Source: Candidatus Poribacteria bacterium
Lineage (GTDB): Bacteria > Poribacteria > WGA-4E > WGA-3G
Direction: 5' to 3'
Length of the DNA: 42,471 nt
NCBI GenBank assembly: GCA_028824685.1
Contig: JAPPCZ010000008.1
Span: 1 to 42,471, forward strand
Both the position numbers and the translations under genes were made by a program. Every line of letters begins with the position of its first letter. Position 1 is the stretch's first letter. The notes beneath the pieces were generated by a model that worked only from the letters and a program-made list of their open reading frames with translations, searched no databases and was not told the origin of the DNA. Below, one piece after another: positions 16,793 to 24,860 of this stretch.

Positions 16793-18889
16793 ATGGGTTT
16801 TTTAGCTGGGGCATTTGCGATTGCAGGTACTATAGGCGCGTCTATTCCTCTTATTATCCATTTATTGAATCGGGAACGAGCGCGTAGGCTTATTTTTAGT
16901 ACTGTTCGCTTCATCCAGATGTCACATCAAACCAATGTGCAACGTCATAAGTTGAAACGGCTACTTTTGCTGCTGATGCGAATCTTGATGTTAATACTCC
17001 TTGGATTGGCATTCGCGCGTCCTTTTATTGCGGCTGATCCTACAACTGCCCCGGAATTAGGCGGTGTGCGGAATGCAGTTATCATTTTGGATACATCATA
17101 TAGTATGCAATACGAGGGCGTTTTTGAACGTGCTAAAAAAGCGGCAATTGCTCGACTTGACGGTTTAGAAAGTGCCGATGCTGTGGCGCTTATTCTCTCT
17201 GCAGACAAAGCACAGAAAGTTCTACCTATCGACTCACAGCATAATCACGTCAGAACAGCAATAGAAAGCGCAGAACCTACCTACCGTACAACAGATTATC
17301 TTGATGCCATCCAAACCGCTGACGAGATACTTCAAGGTGTCACCGCTGGACAGAAACAGATATACCTTATCGCTGATTTACAGAAAATCGGATGGGAAAA
17401 CTTCCTTGAAACCGACAGACTTAGCCCAGATGTAGACATCGAATTTGTCAATATCGCAGCAGAACAGACGAACAACCGAGCGATTACAGATATTAACGTT
17501 CCACCAGTGGTACTCATTGAACAAAAAGACACTGAATTGGTAGCACGAATCCACAATTTCAGCAATGAACAAGTAAAGAAACTGCCTGTAAGCCTATTTA
17601 TTGATAACAGTAAAGTGCAAACAACACAATTGGATATTGAGCCAGAAGATAGCGCGGATGCCATCTTTAGAATGGAAATTGATCTGCAATCAGAATCCGT
17701 TCATACAGGTTGGGTTGAAATTGATACGGATGCCATTGAAATTGACAACCGATATTATTTTACTGTGCAAAGCATGAAATCAATTAAGGTTCATGCTGTC
17801 AATGGGGAACAGAAAAGATCTGACATTGAAGATGAAACCTTTTTTTTAACAAGAGCACTGAAAGATGTTGGAGATGAGGGAGCACCTATTAATTACACAG
17901 AGTCTACTACATTACCATCAGCAGCTGCGATGCAGCGATACGATGTGTTGATCCTCGCAAATGTTAAACAGATCACAGCAGCCGAGGCAGAAAGACTGAA
18001 AACCTATGTGAATGCGGGCGGTGGACTAATTATCACGCTCGGTGATAATATTGATTCAAGTGTGTACCAGCAGCACCTTACCGGATCAGAAAACTCTCTG
18101 ATGCCGTGTACTTTAATGCAAGCAGTCGGTGACCCAATCGGCAAAGAAGAGTTTCAAGTTATCGCAAGTGTTGATTATCGCCACCCTATTTTTATCCCGT
18201 TCAGCAATCCAAACCATGGCGATTTTGGAAAAGGAAGGTTTTATAGGTATTTTCAAACAACACCTACTTCAGAAGGGACAGTAATTGCTGCTTTTGATGA
18301 CGGAAACCCAGCAGTCCTTGAAACAATTTACGGCAACGGACGAGTTCTCTGTTTTACATCTACAATTGACCGTGAATGGAATGACCTGCCTATACACGGC
18401 GTCTATCTTCCATTTCTCCACGAAACAATCAAATATCTCGCGCTAAAGCAAGCAGGCAAAGTGCCGGACTATCGTGTTGGTGACAGTGTAGAGTACAATG
18501 GGACTCAAGACAGTGCTGGAAAAGAGGTTGCAGTTTTCGATCCTGATCGTAAAGAAACACGGATGACATTGAATGAACAAGGTAATCTTTTTTACGAAAA
18601 CACCGAGCATCCCGGTATCTATTCAGTACACGGTTCTGGAGAAGAACCACACTATTTTGTTATCAACGTTGATACTGCCGAGTCAGACCTAACATATCGG
18701 AATCCAGAAGAGCTAACCAGCATGCTTATCGGTTCTACTGAAGTTGACCGTGCCCCCGCTGAACTTACGCCCGAAGTGAAACAACAATACCGAGAAGACG
18801 TTGAGAAAAACCAGGGCATTGCAACTTATCTTCTTTTAGCAGTTTTCGCACTCGCAATAACGGAAATGTTTCTTGCGAATCGTGTTTAG
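16793..18889 (+). CDS. BatA-like membrane protein with VWA and GATase-like domains
   Basis: The 698-residue protein starts with the BatA N-terminal membrane module. Two hydrophobic segments flank the conserved IPLIIHLLNRERARR, and the second is RLLLLLMRILMLILLGLAFARPF. A VWA domain with a MIDAS DTSYS (D100, S102, S104) follows. A central beta-rich part and a segment resembling a class I glutamine-amidotransferase-like fold (YDVLILANVKQITAAEAERL, then GGGLIITLGDN) come next. A final membrane helix lies at about residues 675-693. AAGGAG precedes ATG 16793. With DUF58 and the DUF4381-like protein it makes most of a Bat/aerotolerance-type set. Aerotolerance itself is inferred from the family and not shown here. 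Confidence 0.85.
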   Translation: MGFLAGAFAIAGTIGASIPLIIHLLNRERARRLIFSTVRFIQMSHQTNVQRHKLKRLLLLLMRILMLILLGLAFARPFIAADPTTAPELGGVRNAVIILDTSYSMQYEGVFERAKKAAIARLDGLESADAVALILSADKAQKVLPIDSQHNHVRTAIESAEPTYRTTDYLDAIQTADEILQGVTAGQKQIYLIADLQKIGWENFLETDRLSPDVDIEFVNIAAEQTNNRAITDINVPPVVLIEQKDTELVARIHNFSNEQVKKLPVSLFIDNSKVQTTQLDIEPEDSADAIFRMEIDLQSESVHTGWVEIDTDAIEIDNRYYFTVQSMKSIKVHAVNGEQKRSDIEDETFFLTRALKDVGDEGAPINYTESTTLPSAAAMQRYDVLILANVKQITAAEAERLKTYVNAGGGLIITLGDNIDSSVYQQHLTGSENSLMPCTLMQAVGDPIGKEEFQVIASVDYRHPIFIPFSNPNHGDFGKGRFYRYFQTTPTSEGTVIAAFDDGNPAVLETIYGNGRVLCFTSTIDREWNDLPIHGVYLPFLHETIKYLALKQAGKVPDYRVGDSVEYNGTQDSAGKEVAVFDPDRKETRMTLNEQGNLFYENTEHPGIYSVHGSGEEPHYFVINVDTAESDLTYRNPEELTSMLIGSTEVDRAPAELTPEVKQQYREDVEKNQGIATYLLLAVFALAITEMFLANRV

Positions 18890-18962
18890 TTGCGTTACAT
18901 TTTTACTTCGGCAATATTAAAATCTGTCTTATGATTTGGAAGTTTCTAAAGGAATGTCTTGT

Positions 18963-19064
18963 ATGAACCAGACAATATTATTTTCTCAACAGGAATCTCA
19001 AAATGAAAGCAAAACTGAGAATCTCGTTCGTAAACACTTTGAGAAATATGATTCTGGGAATAAA
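18963..19064 (+). pseudogene. frameshifted N-terminus of a restriction-modification methylase-like gene
   Basis: From ATG 18963, with AGGA upstream, the frame reads NESKTENLVRKHFEKYDSG. It then loses sense in an A-rich run around 19055-19075. The +1 frame continues with IKIEEKISASPRIQKLLKSASK. Joined across the shift, these look like the start of N-6 DNA methylase/type I restriction proteins, whose N-termini commonly read NE.KTE..VR..L or HF, then EEQ.S..P.I.KLLK.ASK. The similarity is from memory and no search was done. The remnant ends at ASK near 19130, where an unrelated sequence begins. A sequencing error could mimic the frameshift. Confidence 0.5.
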
Positions 19065-20040
19065 AATAGAAGAAAAAATATCAGCCTCGCCGCGCATTCA
19101 GAAATTATTGAAATCAGCGTCCAAAACTACGAATTGCGACAAAATTATGCACCACTATATATCACCACAAGAAGTTAAACACTGGATACCTAAAGCAAGA
19201 TTACACATAAAACACGCCCTACAAGAGCTAGAATATCCTGAATATAAAAATAATCTTGATGCTACTTGTATGACAATGGTAGGAACGGAGTCTATAACCC
19301 CTATTTCATACAGCTATGGCTCACTTGGTTTAGCATTTGAACTAATATACAAAACCTTTGCCGTATCAAATTTTAAACCATTATACCTGGGGTCACGAGG
19401 TCATAAAATCGAAAATATCCACAAGAGATTAAACAAAAATACTCAGAAGATGATTGAAGGGCGTTCAGTAAATCTAATTAGTAATTTTAATTATTATCCT
19501 TCCGAGAATTACAACTTTTACTCTATTATGAATGAAATAGACAATAAAATGGTAAATGCCAACGTAAAATATAACAACATTCCTCAAAAAGAATATCCTG
19601 GTTCAAATATCAGTAAACAGGCTACTTTCGATGCATTTGGATATAACAGAACCCAAATAATTATTCAATTCATGCGTGAAATTTCAGAGGTGGCTTACAA
19701 CATGCTTGGATTATCACACCATATAATCACAAACACAGAAAGAATCTGCCCCGAATTTTCCCATAGTAACAAAGACCATAAAGAATTAATTTTTGAAGAA
19801 TGTTCCCAATTTATATCAGATTTTGAAATAAAAATACAAAACCAAGAGATTTTAATAACTGCATCTGAAACTACCATTAACAGATTGTATCCAAATAGTT
19901 TGAGCATAATTTACACTATGGGATTACATAATTCGTTTAATAATAAAAGCATGAATTTTGTGGTAAAAGGAAAAGAAAATGCTGGCAAAGAACTTTACGC
20001 TCGGCTTATAGAGTTAGGATATTTTCGTCAGGCTATCTAA
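19003..20040 (+). CDS. unrecognised AT-rich protein, possibly HEPN-like; chimeric N-terminus
   Basis: The open frame of 345 residues is markedly richer in AAA, AAT and ATA codons than its neighbours, suggesting recent acquisition. Residues 1-47 include the continuation of the methylase-like remnant. The independent protein may begin at ATG 19147 (MHHYISPQEVKHWIPKARLH). A helical segment, GSLGLAFELIYKTF followed by RGHKIENIHKRL, has the spacing of HEPN-family nucleotide-binding or RNase domains (hydrophobic E-x-x-K then GH-x-hydrophobic). The usual R-x4-6-H catalytic pair is not evident. I do not recognise the rest. It stands alone between the BatA-like gene and the second PhyH. Function unknown; a defence-related origin is a guess. 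Confidence 0.6.
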   Translation: MKAKLRISFVNTLRNMILGIKIEEKISASPRIQKLLKSASKTTNCDKIMHHYISPQEVKHWIPKARLHIKHALQELEYPEYKNNLDATCMTMVGTESITPISYSYGSLGLAFELIYKTFAVSNFKPLYLGSRGHKIENIHKRLNKNTQKMIEGRSVNLISNFNYYPSENYNFYSIMNEIDNKMVNANVKYNNIPQKEYPGSNISKQATFDAFGYNRTQIIIQFMREISEVAYNMLGLSHHIITNTERICPEFSHSNKDHKELIFEECSQFISDFEIKIQNQEILITASETTINRLYPNSLSIIYTMGLHNSFNNKSMNFVVKGKENAGKELYARLIELGYFRQAI

Positions 20041-20154
20041 ATTTGAGTTTAAAATTGAACTTGATACATAAAATTGCCCAAGTCCGAAACTACTGATTGC
20101 ATATTCATTTTGTAGGTCGTGCCTCTATAAAATGTAGGAGGATAATTTAAACAA

Positions 20155-21078
20155 ATGGGCCCTGAAACAACAGAAAAAATTGAAGTTCCAAATATCGTAT
20201 CCGATAAGGAATGTCAATTTTTTATTGAAAACGGCTATCTTGTCGTTCCAAATTTGCTATCCGATGGCGAAATTGAAGAACTTCGGCAAGATACAGTTAC
20301 GCTTGCTCGTGGTGAATATGAATGTGATAACATGAAACCTTTGCCCAATAGTGTAACCGACGAAGATGCAATCGGCAGAATCCTCTGCATTCATCAACCA
20401 CATTTCGTTAGCGATACTATTGGAAAGTACGTCAAACATCCAAAAATCTGTGGTATCCTGAGCCAAATCACTGCCGCACATCTACCTTTTTGGGATGGTA
20501 GTGTCAAGTGTATGCAGTCGATGCTTTTCGTCAAACCACCTAATTTTCAGGGACAAGCGTGGCATCAAGATGAAATCTATATCCCTACGCGCGATCGTTC
20601 CTTAATCGGTGCGTGGATTGCTATGGATGATGCGACTGTTGAGAATGGGTGTTTGTGGGTGCTTCCCGGTTCACATCGGCAAGGTTACCTATATCCGCAG
20701 CGTAATCACGAAAATCCTGATGAATTTGATTTCGCGCAAGAAAGCTACGGATTTGACGGTTCTGAGGAAGTTCCCGTTGAAGTAACAACAGGAACACTTG
20801 TTTTTTTTAACGGCTATTTGCTGCACCGTTCTCGTAAAAATAGAGGAAGTACATTTCGGCGTGTCCTTGTTAACCACTACTGCAATTCGTGGTCATTGCT
20901 TCCTTGGTCAATCCGAGAAGGTGAAAGACCCGCAAGTGCTGATCGTAGATGTATTGTACCTGTATCTGGTGTTGATCCCTATTCGTGGAAAGGTTATGAT
21001 GACCCACCTAAAAGCATAGGATTGCGAACGTGCAAAGCGATTGACGAATTACCGCCTATTGAAGCGGAAAGTGAGTAA
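20155..21078 (+). CDS. phytanoyl-CoA dioxygenase (PhyH) family protein, second copy
   Basis: This 307-residue PhyH protein has the Fe(II) triad H137-Q-D139 (WHQDE) and H224 (LLHRSRKN), with Arg residues shortly after (FRRV) for 2-oxoglutarate. The N-terminal FFIENGYLVVPNLLSDGEI is typical, and ENGCLWVLPGSHRQG lies between the metal ligands. It is longer than the first copy, with an extended C-terminal part ending in an acidic tail. The substrate is unknown. GTAGGAGGA lies about 12 bases before ATG 20155, a long spacing. A small gene starts 4 bases after its stop and probably shares its mRNA. Confidence 0.88.
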   Translation: MGPETTEKIEVPNIVSDKECQFFIENGYLVVPNLLSDGEIEELRQDTVTLARGEYECDNMKPLPNSVTDEDAIGRILCIHQPHFVSDTIGKYVKHPKICGILSQITAAHLPFWDGSVKCMQSMLFVKPPNFQGQAWHQDEIYIPTRDRSLIGAWIAMDDATVENGCLWVLPGSHRQGYLYPQRNHENPDEFDFAQESYGFDGSEEVPVEVTTGTLVFFNGYLLHRSRKNRGSTFRRVLVNHYCNSWSLLPWSIREGERPASADRRCIVPVSGVDPYSWKGYDDPPKSIGLRTCKAIDELPPIEAESE

Positions 21079-21082
21079 AACG

Positions 21083-21286
21083 ATGACAACGGAACAAGCA
21101 TCTGACCTACAGAACACATTGGAAACTATGCTCAAACGCATCGCGACAGGAGACGACATCACTGAACAGCTTATCCAAATTCAGCAGTTATCCGTTGATA
21201 TTGAATCAACTGCCCCAACAATGCTTAAGCACTATCTTGAAAAGAAGAGTTATACAAAAGCATTGGATTTTCTTAAAGATTTGTAA
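21083..21286 (+). CDS. small helical protein downstream of PhyH
   Basis: The 67-residue product (MTTEQASDLQNTLETMLKR...) is predicted entirely helical, acidic at the start and ending YTKALDFLKDL. It has no signal, membrane helix or Cys. I used ATG 21083, 4 bases after the PhyH stop; the frame opens earlier at 21041 inside the PhyH gene. The close spacing suggests cotranscription. No family is recognised. Confidence 0.55.
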   Translation: MTTEQASDLQNTLETMLKRIATGDDITEQLIQIQQLSVDIESTAPTMLKHYLEKKSYTKALDFLKDL

Positions 21287-21381
21287 GGATATTGCCCAAT
21301 AATTATTTTATGCTGTTTTAGGATCATTTAGTTTTCGGATTTCTGATATATTTAACTAAAAACGTTAAATTTTTAGGAATT

Positions 21382-21458
21382 GTAGGTCGGGTAGAGCGGT
21401 AGCGAAACCCGACAGAGACTAAACATGTCGGGTTTCGCTACCGCTCTACCCGACCTAC
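21382..21458. repeat. 77-bp palindrome with perfect 33-bp arms
   Basis: Arms 21382-21414 and 21426-21458 are exact reverse complements, starting GTAGGTCGGGTAGAGCGG and meeting at an 11-base loop, GAGACTAAACA. It lies in the 381-base gap before the RNase PH gene, 75 bases ahead of its promoter. The same loop recurs in the palindrome at 23017, so this is a dispersed repeat family and not a simple terminator, though RNA from either strand would fold very stably. No T-tract follows. Confidence 0.9.
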
Positions 21459-21532
21459 GATGCAAACTTTCAGTAACACTCATTAATTAATAATTCTTGA
21501 AACTAAATACCCTTTTACGCTGTTTGTAAATC

Positions 21533-21562
21533 TTGACAAATTCTGGGATTCTGTGATATAAT
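21533..21562 (+). promoter_or_regulatory. consensus sigma70 promoter for RNase PH
   Basis: A perfect TTGACA (21533-21538) and a perfect TATAAT (21557-21562) are separated by 18 bases. This is the strongest promoter match in the window. Transcription would start near 21569, giving a leader of about 100 bases before the RNase PH start codon. Confidence 0.8.
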
Positions 21563-21582
21563 TTCTGGATAGTTCCACCGAT

Positions 21583-21617
21583 AAAGCAGTGCCAACTTTT
21601 TATGGGCATTGCTTTTT
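21583..21617 (+). terminator. terminator-like hairpin in the RNase PH leader
   Basis: AAAGCAGTGCC (21583-21593) pairs with GGCATTGCTTT (21605-21615), with one G-T wobble, across an 11-base loop that includes TTTTT. The 3' arm runs into a short T-run. Since the promoter lies just upstream, this hairpin would sit in the mRNA leader and could attenuate transcription. No competing antiterminator was worked out. Confidence 0.45.
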
Positions 21618-21667
21618 GGGTATAAAATACTGTTGAGCCAAAGATTAAAACCTGAAATGAGGACTAA

Positions 21668-22426
21668 ATGATCAGAGAAGATGGACGAAAAACAGATGAG
21701 ATGCGTCCCATTACAATTAGACGAAATTATATTAAACACGCTGAAGGTGCTGTTCATATAGCAACTGGTGATACGAAGATAATCTGCACCGCCTCCGTTG
21801 ATGAACGGCAACCACGTTTTATGCGTGACCAAAACATCCGTAAGAGAGGTTGGGTCACAGCCGAATATTCGATGTTACCACGTTCCACTTCTGAACGCAT
21901 GATGCGTGAAACAACACAAGGTAGAGTTGGTGGACGGACACAGGAAATCCAACGCCTGATTGGTAGATCACTCCGTGCTGCAGTTGATCTTGATGCATTA
22001 GGTGAAAGAACAATCTGGGTGGACTGCGATGTTATTCAGGCAGATGGCGGCACCCGCACTGCAGCAATCACAGGTGCATTTTTGGCACTCTGGGACGCAT
22101 GTAAAACGCTGCAACACCAAGGTCTCCTTGATGAACTGCCAATCTTAGACAATATCGCAGCCACAAGTGTCGGGATTATTGATGGAATTCCTATGCTCGA
22201 CCTCTGCTATACTGAGGATTCTGCTGCAGATGTTGATATGAACATTGTTATGACAGGAAATGGAAAGTTTATTGAGATTCAAGGCACTGCTGAACAAAAT
22301 CCATTTTCTCGAGAAGAATACGACCAATTGCTTGACCTTGCTCTCAGCGGTATCCAACAACTCATCCGCTTACAAAACCGAATGATGCTTGAGAACCTTG
22401 ATGAAGTTAGTTTTGGCAACTCGTAA
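21668..22426 (+). CDS. rph: ribonuclease PH
   Basis: The 252-residue protein is RNase PH, the phosphorolytic 3'-5' exonuclease that trims tRNA 3' ends. The opening is characteristic ([15 protein letters not shown]), as are the phosphate/RNA-binding region [14 protein letters not shown], the segment [20 protein letters not shown], and [20 protein letters not shown] with the catalytic Asp residues. [15 protein letters not shown] lies near the end. Length is normal. GAGGAC lies about 8 bases before ATG 21668. The RdgB-like gene starts inside its last 26 bases, a common rph-rdgB pairing. Its strong promoter and leader hairpin are annotated separately. Confidence 0.95.
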   Translation: MIREDGRKTDEMRPITIRRNYIKHAEGAVHIATGDTKIICTASVDERQPRFMRDQNIRKRGWVTAEYSMLPRSTSERMMRETTQGRVGGRTQEIQRLIGRSLRAAVDLDALGERTIWVDCDVIQADGGTRTAAITGAFLALWDACKTLQHQGLLDELPILDNIAATSVGIIDGIPMLDLCYTEDSAADVDMNIVMTGNGKFIEIQGTAEQNPFSREEYDQLLDLALSGIQQLIRLQNRMMLENLDEVSFGNS

Positions 22427-23009
22427 CCTCGGCAAAGTGAAAGAGCTTACGGCAATGCTTAATACAGATCAACAACGAGAAGACATTCATATCCTCTCGC
22501 TTCAAGATTTTCCTGATGCACCAGAGGTGATTGAGGATCGCGATACATACCAAGAAAATGCTGCAAAAAAAGCCACAGTCATCGCTGATTATACAGGTCT
22601 TCGGACACTTGCTGATGATGCGGGGTTAGAAGTTGATGCGCTCAATGGTGCACCAGGTGTTCATTCCAAACGATGGGCAGGAGATGATGCAACTGATGCA
22701 GTCCGTATTCAAAAACTGCTTGAGGCTATAGAAGGTGCGTCTAATCGGAGTGCACGATTCGTTGCAGCGATTGCCATCGCGGAACCCACTACACCTAACA
22801 GCAGCGATTCTGTAAACAGAGTACAAGTAGTCGTGGGAAAATGCGAAGGAAATATCACCTATACTCCCGCAGGGGACAGTGGCTTTGGATACGATCCGAT
22901 CTTTGTGCCTGTCGGTTATGAGAAAACTTTTGCAGAACTGGGCGATGCGATTAAAAACAAAATTAGCCACAGGAGTGAAGCATTGCGATTAGCACTCAAA
23001 TTATTATGA
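22401..23009 (+). CDS. rdgB: RdgB/HAM1 non-canonical purine NTP pyrophosphatase
   Basis: The 202-residue enzyme hydrolyses dITP, XTP and similar nucleotides to monophosphates, keeping damaged purines out of DNA and RNA. It shows [16 protein letters not shown] at the N-terminus, [45 protein letters not shown] and the late MSHR-equivalent ISHRSEAL. I used ATG 22401, which begins exactly at the family N-terminus and overlaps the rph end by 26 bases; an in-frame TTG lies just upstream. Translation is probably coupled to rph. A palindromic repeat starts 8 bases after its stop. Confidence 0.94.
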   Translation: MKLVLATRNLGKVKELTAMLNTDQQREDIHILSLQDFPDAPEVIEDRDTYQENAAKKATVIADYTGLRTLADDAGLEVDALNGAPGVHSKRWAGDDATDAVRIQKLLEAIEGASNRSARFVAAIAIAEPTTPNSSDSVNRVQVVVGKCEGNITYTPAGDSGFGYDPIFVPVGYEKTFAELGDAIKNKISHRSEALRLALKLL

Positions 23010-23016
23010 ATCCCTT

Positions 23017-23088
23017 GTAGGTCGGGTAGAGTTTGCGAAACCCGACAGAGACTAAACATGTCGGGTTTCCAAACTCTACCCGACCTAC
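23017..23088. repeat. second long palindrome of the GTAGGTCGGG family
   Basis: Arms 23017-23047 (31 bases) and 23059-23088 (30 bases) are reverse complements apart from a one-base difference, with the same 11-base loop GAGACTAAACA as the 21382 copy. The outer (GTAGGTCGGGTAGAG) and inner (GAAACCCGACA) parts are shared, but the middle of the stem differs (TTTGC here, CGGTAGC there) and remains paired. It follows the rdgB stop closely and may act as its 3' end structure. Confidence 0.88.
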
Positions 23089-23099
23089 TATATAAACGA

Positions 23100-23309
23100 A
23101 TGGATACACTTATAAATTTTCTTATGATTGGCGCAGGGATCGGTGTCAATATTGTCGGACTCTGGTTTGCTGGATATGTAGCAGATCAGGTATGCCACAA
23201 GTTCAACATTACCCAATGTGACGAAGGTTATAAAGACAGAAATTGTCGGAAGAAATGTAACAACTCGCAAAGCCCAACGGCAGAAGCAAAACCTTTACAC
23301 CTACTCTAA
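23100..23309 (+). CDS. possible small membrane protein
   Basis: A 69-residue frame starts at ATG 23100 (MDTLINFLMIGAGIGVNIV). It has one clear membrane helix followed by a Cys-containing polar tail (CDEGYKDRNCRKKC). The frame extends upstream into the palindrome, but that start is unlikely. No Shine-Dalgarno sequence precedes it and I recognise no family. The tail pattern could bind metal or form disulfides. It could also be a chance frame next to a repeat. Confidence 0.35.
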   Translation: MDTLINFLMIGAGIGVNIVGLWFAGYVADQVCHKFNITQCDEGYKDRNCRKKCNNSQSPTAEAKPLHLL

Positions 23310-23446
23310 AAGAAGATGTGAATAAAATTTAGGTCTTTGTTTGCTACCATAACAGCAGGTGAATTTTCTGCAACGGGGAAAATGTTAATACGGAAGTAGG
23401 ACTAAAAAGCTAGAAGGTAGTACGACATTCACAATGGAGGTGCATA

Positions 23447-23659
23447 ATGCATAACGACAAATTAAGCCTTGAAACCCATGAATCGGCAGATGAGATGCTG
23501 CGGATTGGCATTCGGGCTGCGAAAAGGGCACAAGAAGAAAACCGAAAAAAAGGGATTCCGAATGTGTATGATATCAACGGACATCTCTACTACGAACTGC
23601 CAAATGGCGAATTGACGAAGGAAGACCCGTATCCGTTATCAAAAGAAGAAGACAGATGA
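23447..23659 (+). CDS. small conserved-looking cytoplasmic protein
   Basis: The 70-residue product has a helical start (SADEMLRIGIRAAKRAQEEN) and then GIPNVYDINGHLYYELPNGEL, which reads as a short beta-hairpin. Small proteins ending in a similar IPNVY.I.G..YYELPNGE pattern are familiar from other bacteria, sometimes near toxin genes, but no toxin partner is adjacent. ATGGAGGTGC gives a clear Shine-Dalgarno sequence before ATG 23447. Function unknown. Confidence 0.65.
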   Translation: MHNDKLSLETHESADEMLRIGIRAAKRAQEENRKKGIPNVYDINGHLYYELPNGELTKEDPYPLSKEEDR

Positions 23660-23809
23660 GAACACAACATCGCTACGCGGAAAATGTTGATACAAACTAT
23701 AAGTAATGTTCTGTCCGGACAATCTTGATTGCTATTTTCAAGTTTGCCACACATTTATAGTAAACACAAATCGAAATACATACATCGCTATTATTAGAAA
23801 GGAAATTTA

Positions 23810-24367
23810 ATGGCAGCATTAAAAGATTTACGAAACGGATTAGTTATCCGACTTGATGATGTTGTCTACACGGTTGTAGACTGTCAGCATGTGAAACCCG
23901 GAAAAGGAGGTGCTTTTGCTCGGACGAAAATTAAGCGTGTAAGTGATGGGGCAGTCCTTGACCGAACCTTCAGGGCTAACGATACCATTGACACTGTCCG
24001 ACTCACTGACCAAGAAATGCAATTTCTTTACAGTGAAGGTGACATGCTGTGGTTTATGGACAACGAAACTTTTGATCAGCATGAGCTTCCCAAAGCACTG
24101 CTCGGAGATAGTGTAAAATACTTAAAAGAAGGCGAAACTATAACGGTCAAGATGGATGTTGATACGCCACTTGCCGCAGAATTGCCAACTTTTGTAGAAC
24201 TCAAAATTGTTGAAACTGACCCCGGTTTACGAGGAGATACTGTCAGCGGCGGTTCAAAAACAGCAAAATTAGAGACCGGTGCTGTCGTGAATGTCCCGCT
24301 CTTTGTAAAAAACGAAACCGTAATTAAAGTTGACACTCGGACAGGGAAATACGTTGAAAGGGTTTAA
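23810..24367 (+). CDS. efp: translation elongation factor P
   Basis: The 185-residue protein is EF-P, which binds between the P and E sites of the ribosome and relieves stalling at polyproline stretches. The N-terminal KOW-like domain contains the loop KPGKGGAFARTK, with K32 at the usual modification position (most bacteria have Gln or Gly after the Gly). Two OB domains follow, including GDMLWFMDNETFDQ and the C-terminal signature near LETGAVVNVPLFVKNETVIKVDTRTGKYVERV. No modifying enzyme (EpmA, EpmB, EarP) is in the window. AAAGGAAAT precedes ATG 23810. The accB gene begins 3 bases after its stop. Confidence 0.95.
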   Translation: MAALKDLRNGLVIRLDDVVYTVVDCQHVKPGKGGAFARTKIKRVSDGAVLDRTFRANDTIDTVRLTDQEMQFLYSEGDMLWFMDNETFDQHELPKALLGDSVKYLKEGETITVKMDVDTPLAAELPTFVELKIVETDPGLRGDTVSGGSKTAKLETGAVVNVPLFVKNETVIKVDTRTGKYVERV

Positions 24368-24370
24368 AAC

Positions 24371-24856
24371 ATGAAACAAAAAAAGCAAAGTGAGAAAGTT
24401 GACTCTCCCGCTGATACAGAAGTCACTCCTGACCCTCTCTTACAACGTCTTGAAGAACTCATTGCAATTGCGGAGAAATCGGATTTGACAACAGTTCGGA
24501 TTCGTGATGGTGAAGTAGAAATAGAAATTTCACGCGGTACTGTGCAACCTGCGTCAATTTCCTCTCCTATACCAAGTGCTGTCGCCCCAACACTCGTGAC
24601 GGAAGACGAAGCAGGGGACGACATAATTCGCTCACCAATGCCTGCACGTTTTTATCGGGCGCCAGCACCCGATGAACCACCATTTATTGAAATCGGTGAT
24701 ACTGTTACAGCGGGTGCGTCATTAGCTACACTTGAAGTCATGAAAACTTTTAACGATGTTGAGGCTCCCTTCGATTGTGAAGTCTTGGAAATTCTTATAG
24801 AAGATGGCGAAGCAGTCGAATACAATCAACCCCTCTTCCGAGTGAGGCGAACTTAG
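24371..24856 (+). CDS. accB: biotin carboxyl carrier protein of acetyl-CoA carboxylase
   Basis: The 161-residue protein has an N-terminal helical part with RLEELIAIAEKSDLTTVRIRDG, a Pro/Ala/Ser linker (about residues 55-85), and a biotinyl domain. Biotin should attach to K125 in EVMKTF (EAMKLM in E. coli). The flanking SPMPARFYRAP and IEDGEAVEYNQPLF are normal. It carries CO2 between the biotin carboxylase and carboxyltransferase of fatty-acid synthesis. It begins 3 bases after efp and ends 4 bases before accC, so efp-accB-accC is an operon, an arrangement known in other bacteria. Confidence 0.92.
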   Translation: MKQKKQSEKVDSPADTEVTPDPLLQRLEELIAIAEKSDLTTVRIRDGEVEIEISRGTVQPASISSPIPSAVAPTLVTEDEAGDDIIRSPMPARFYRAPAPDEPPFIEIGDTVTAGASLATLEVMKTFNDVEAPFDCEVLEILIEDGEAVEYNQPLFRVRRT

Positions 24857-24860
24857 GACT

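Noticed and set aside
22626..22970. 114-residue minus-strand frame inside rdgB
   Set aside because: RdgB motifs are complete on the plus strand; this is an antisense shadow.
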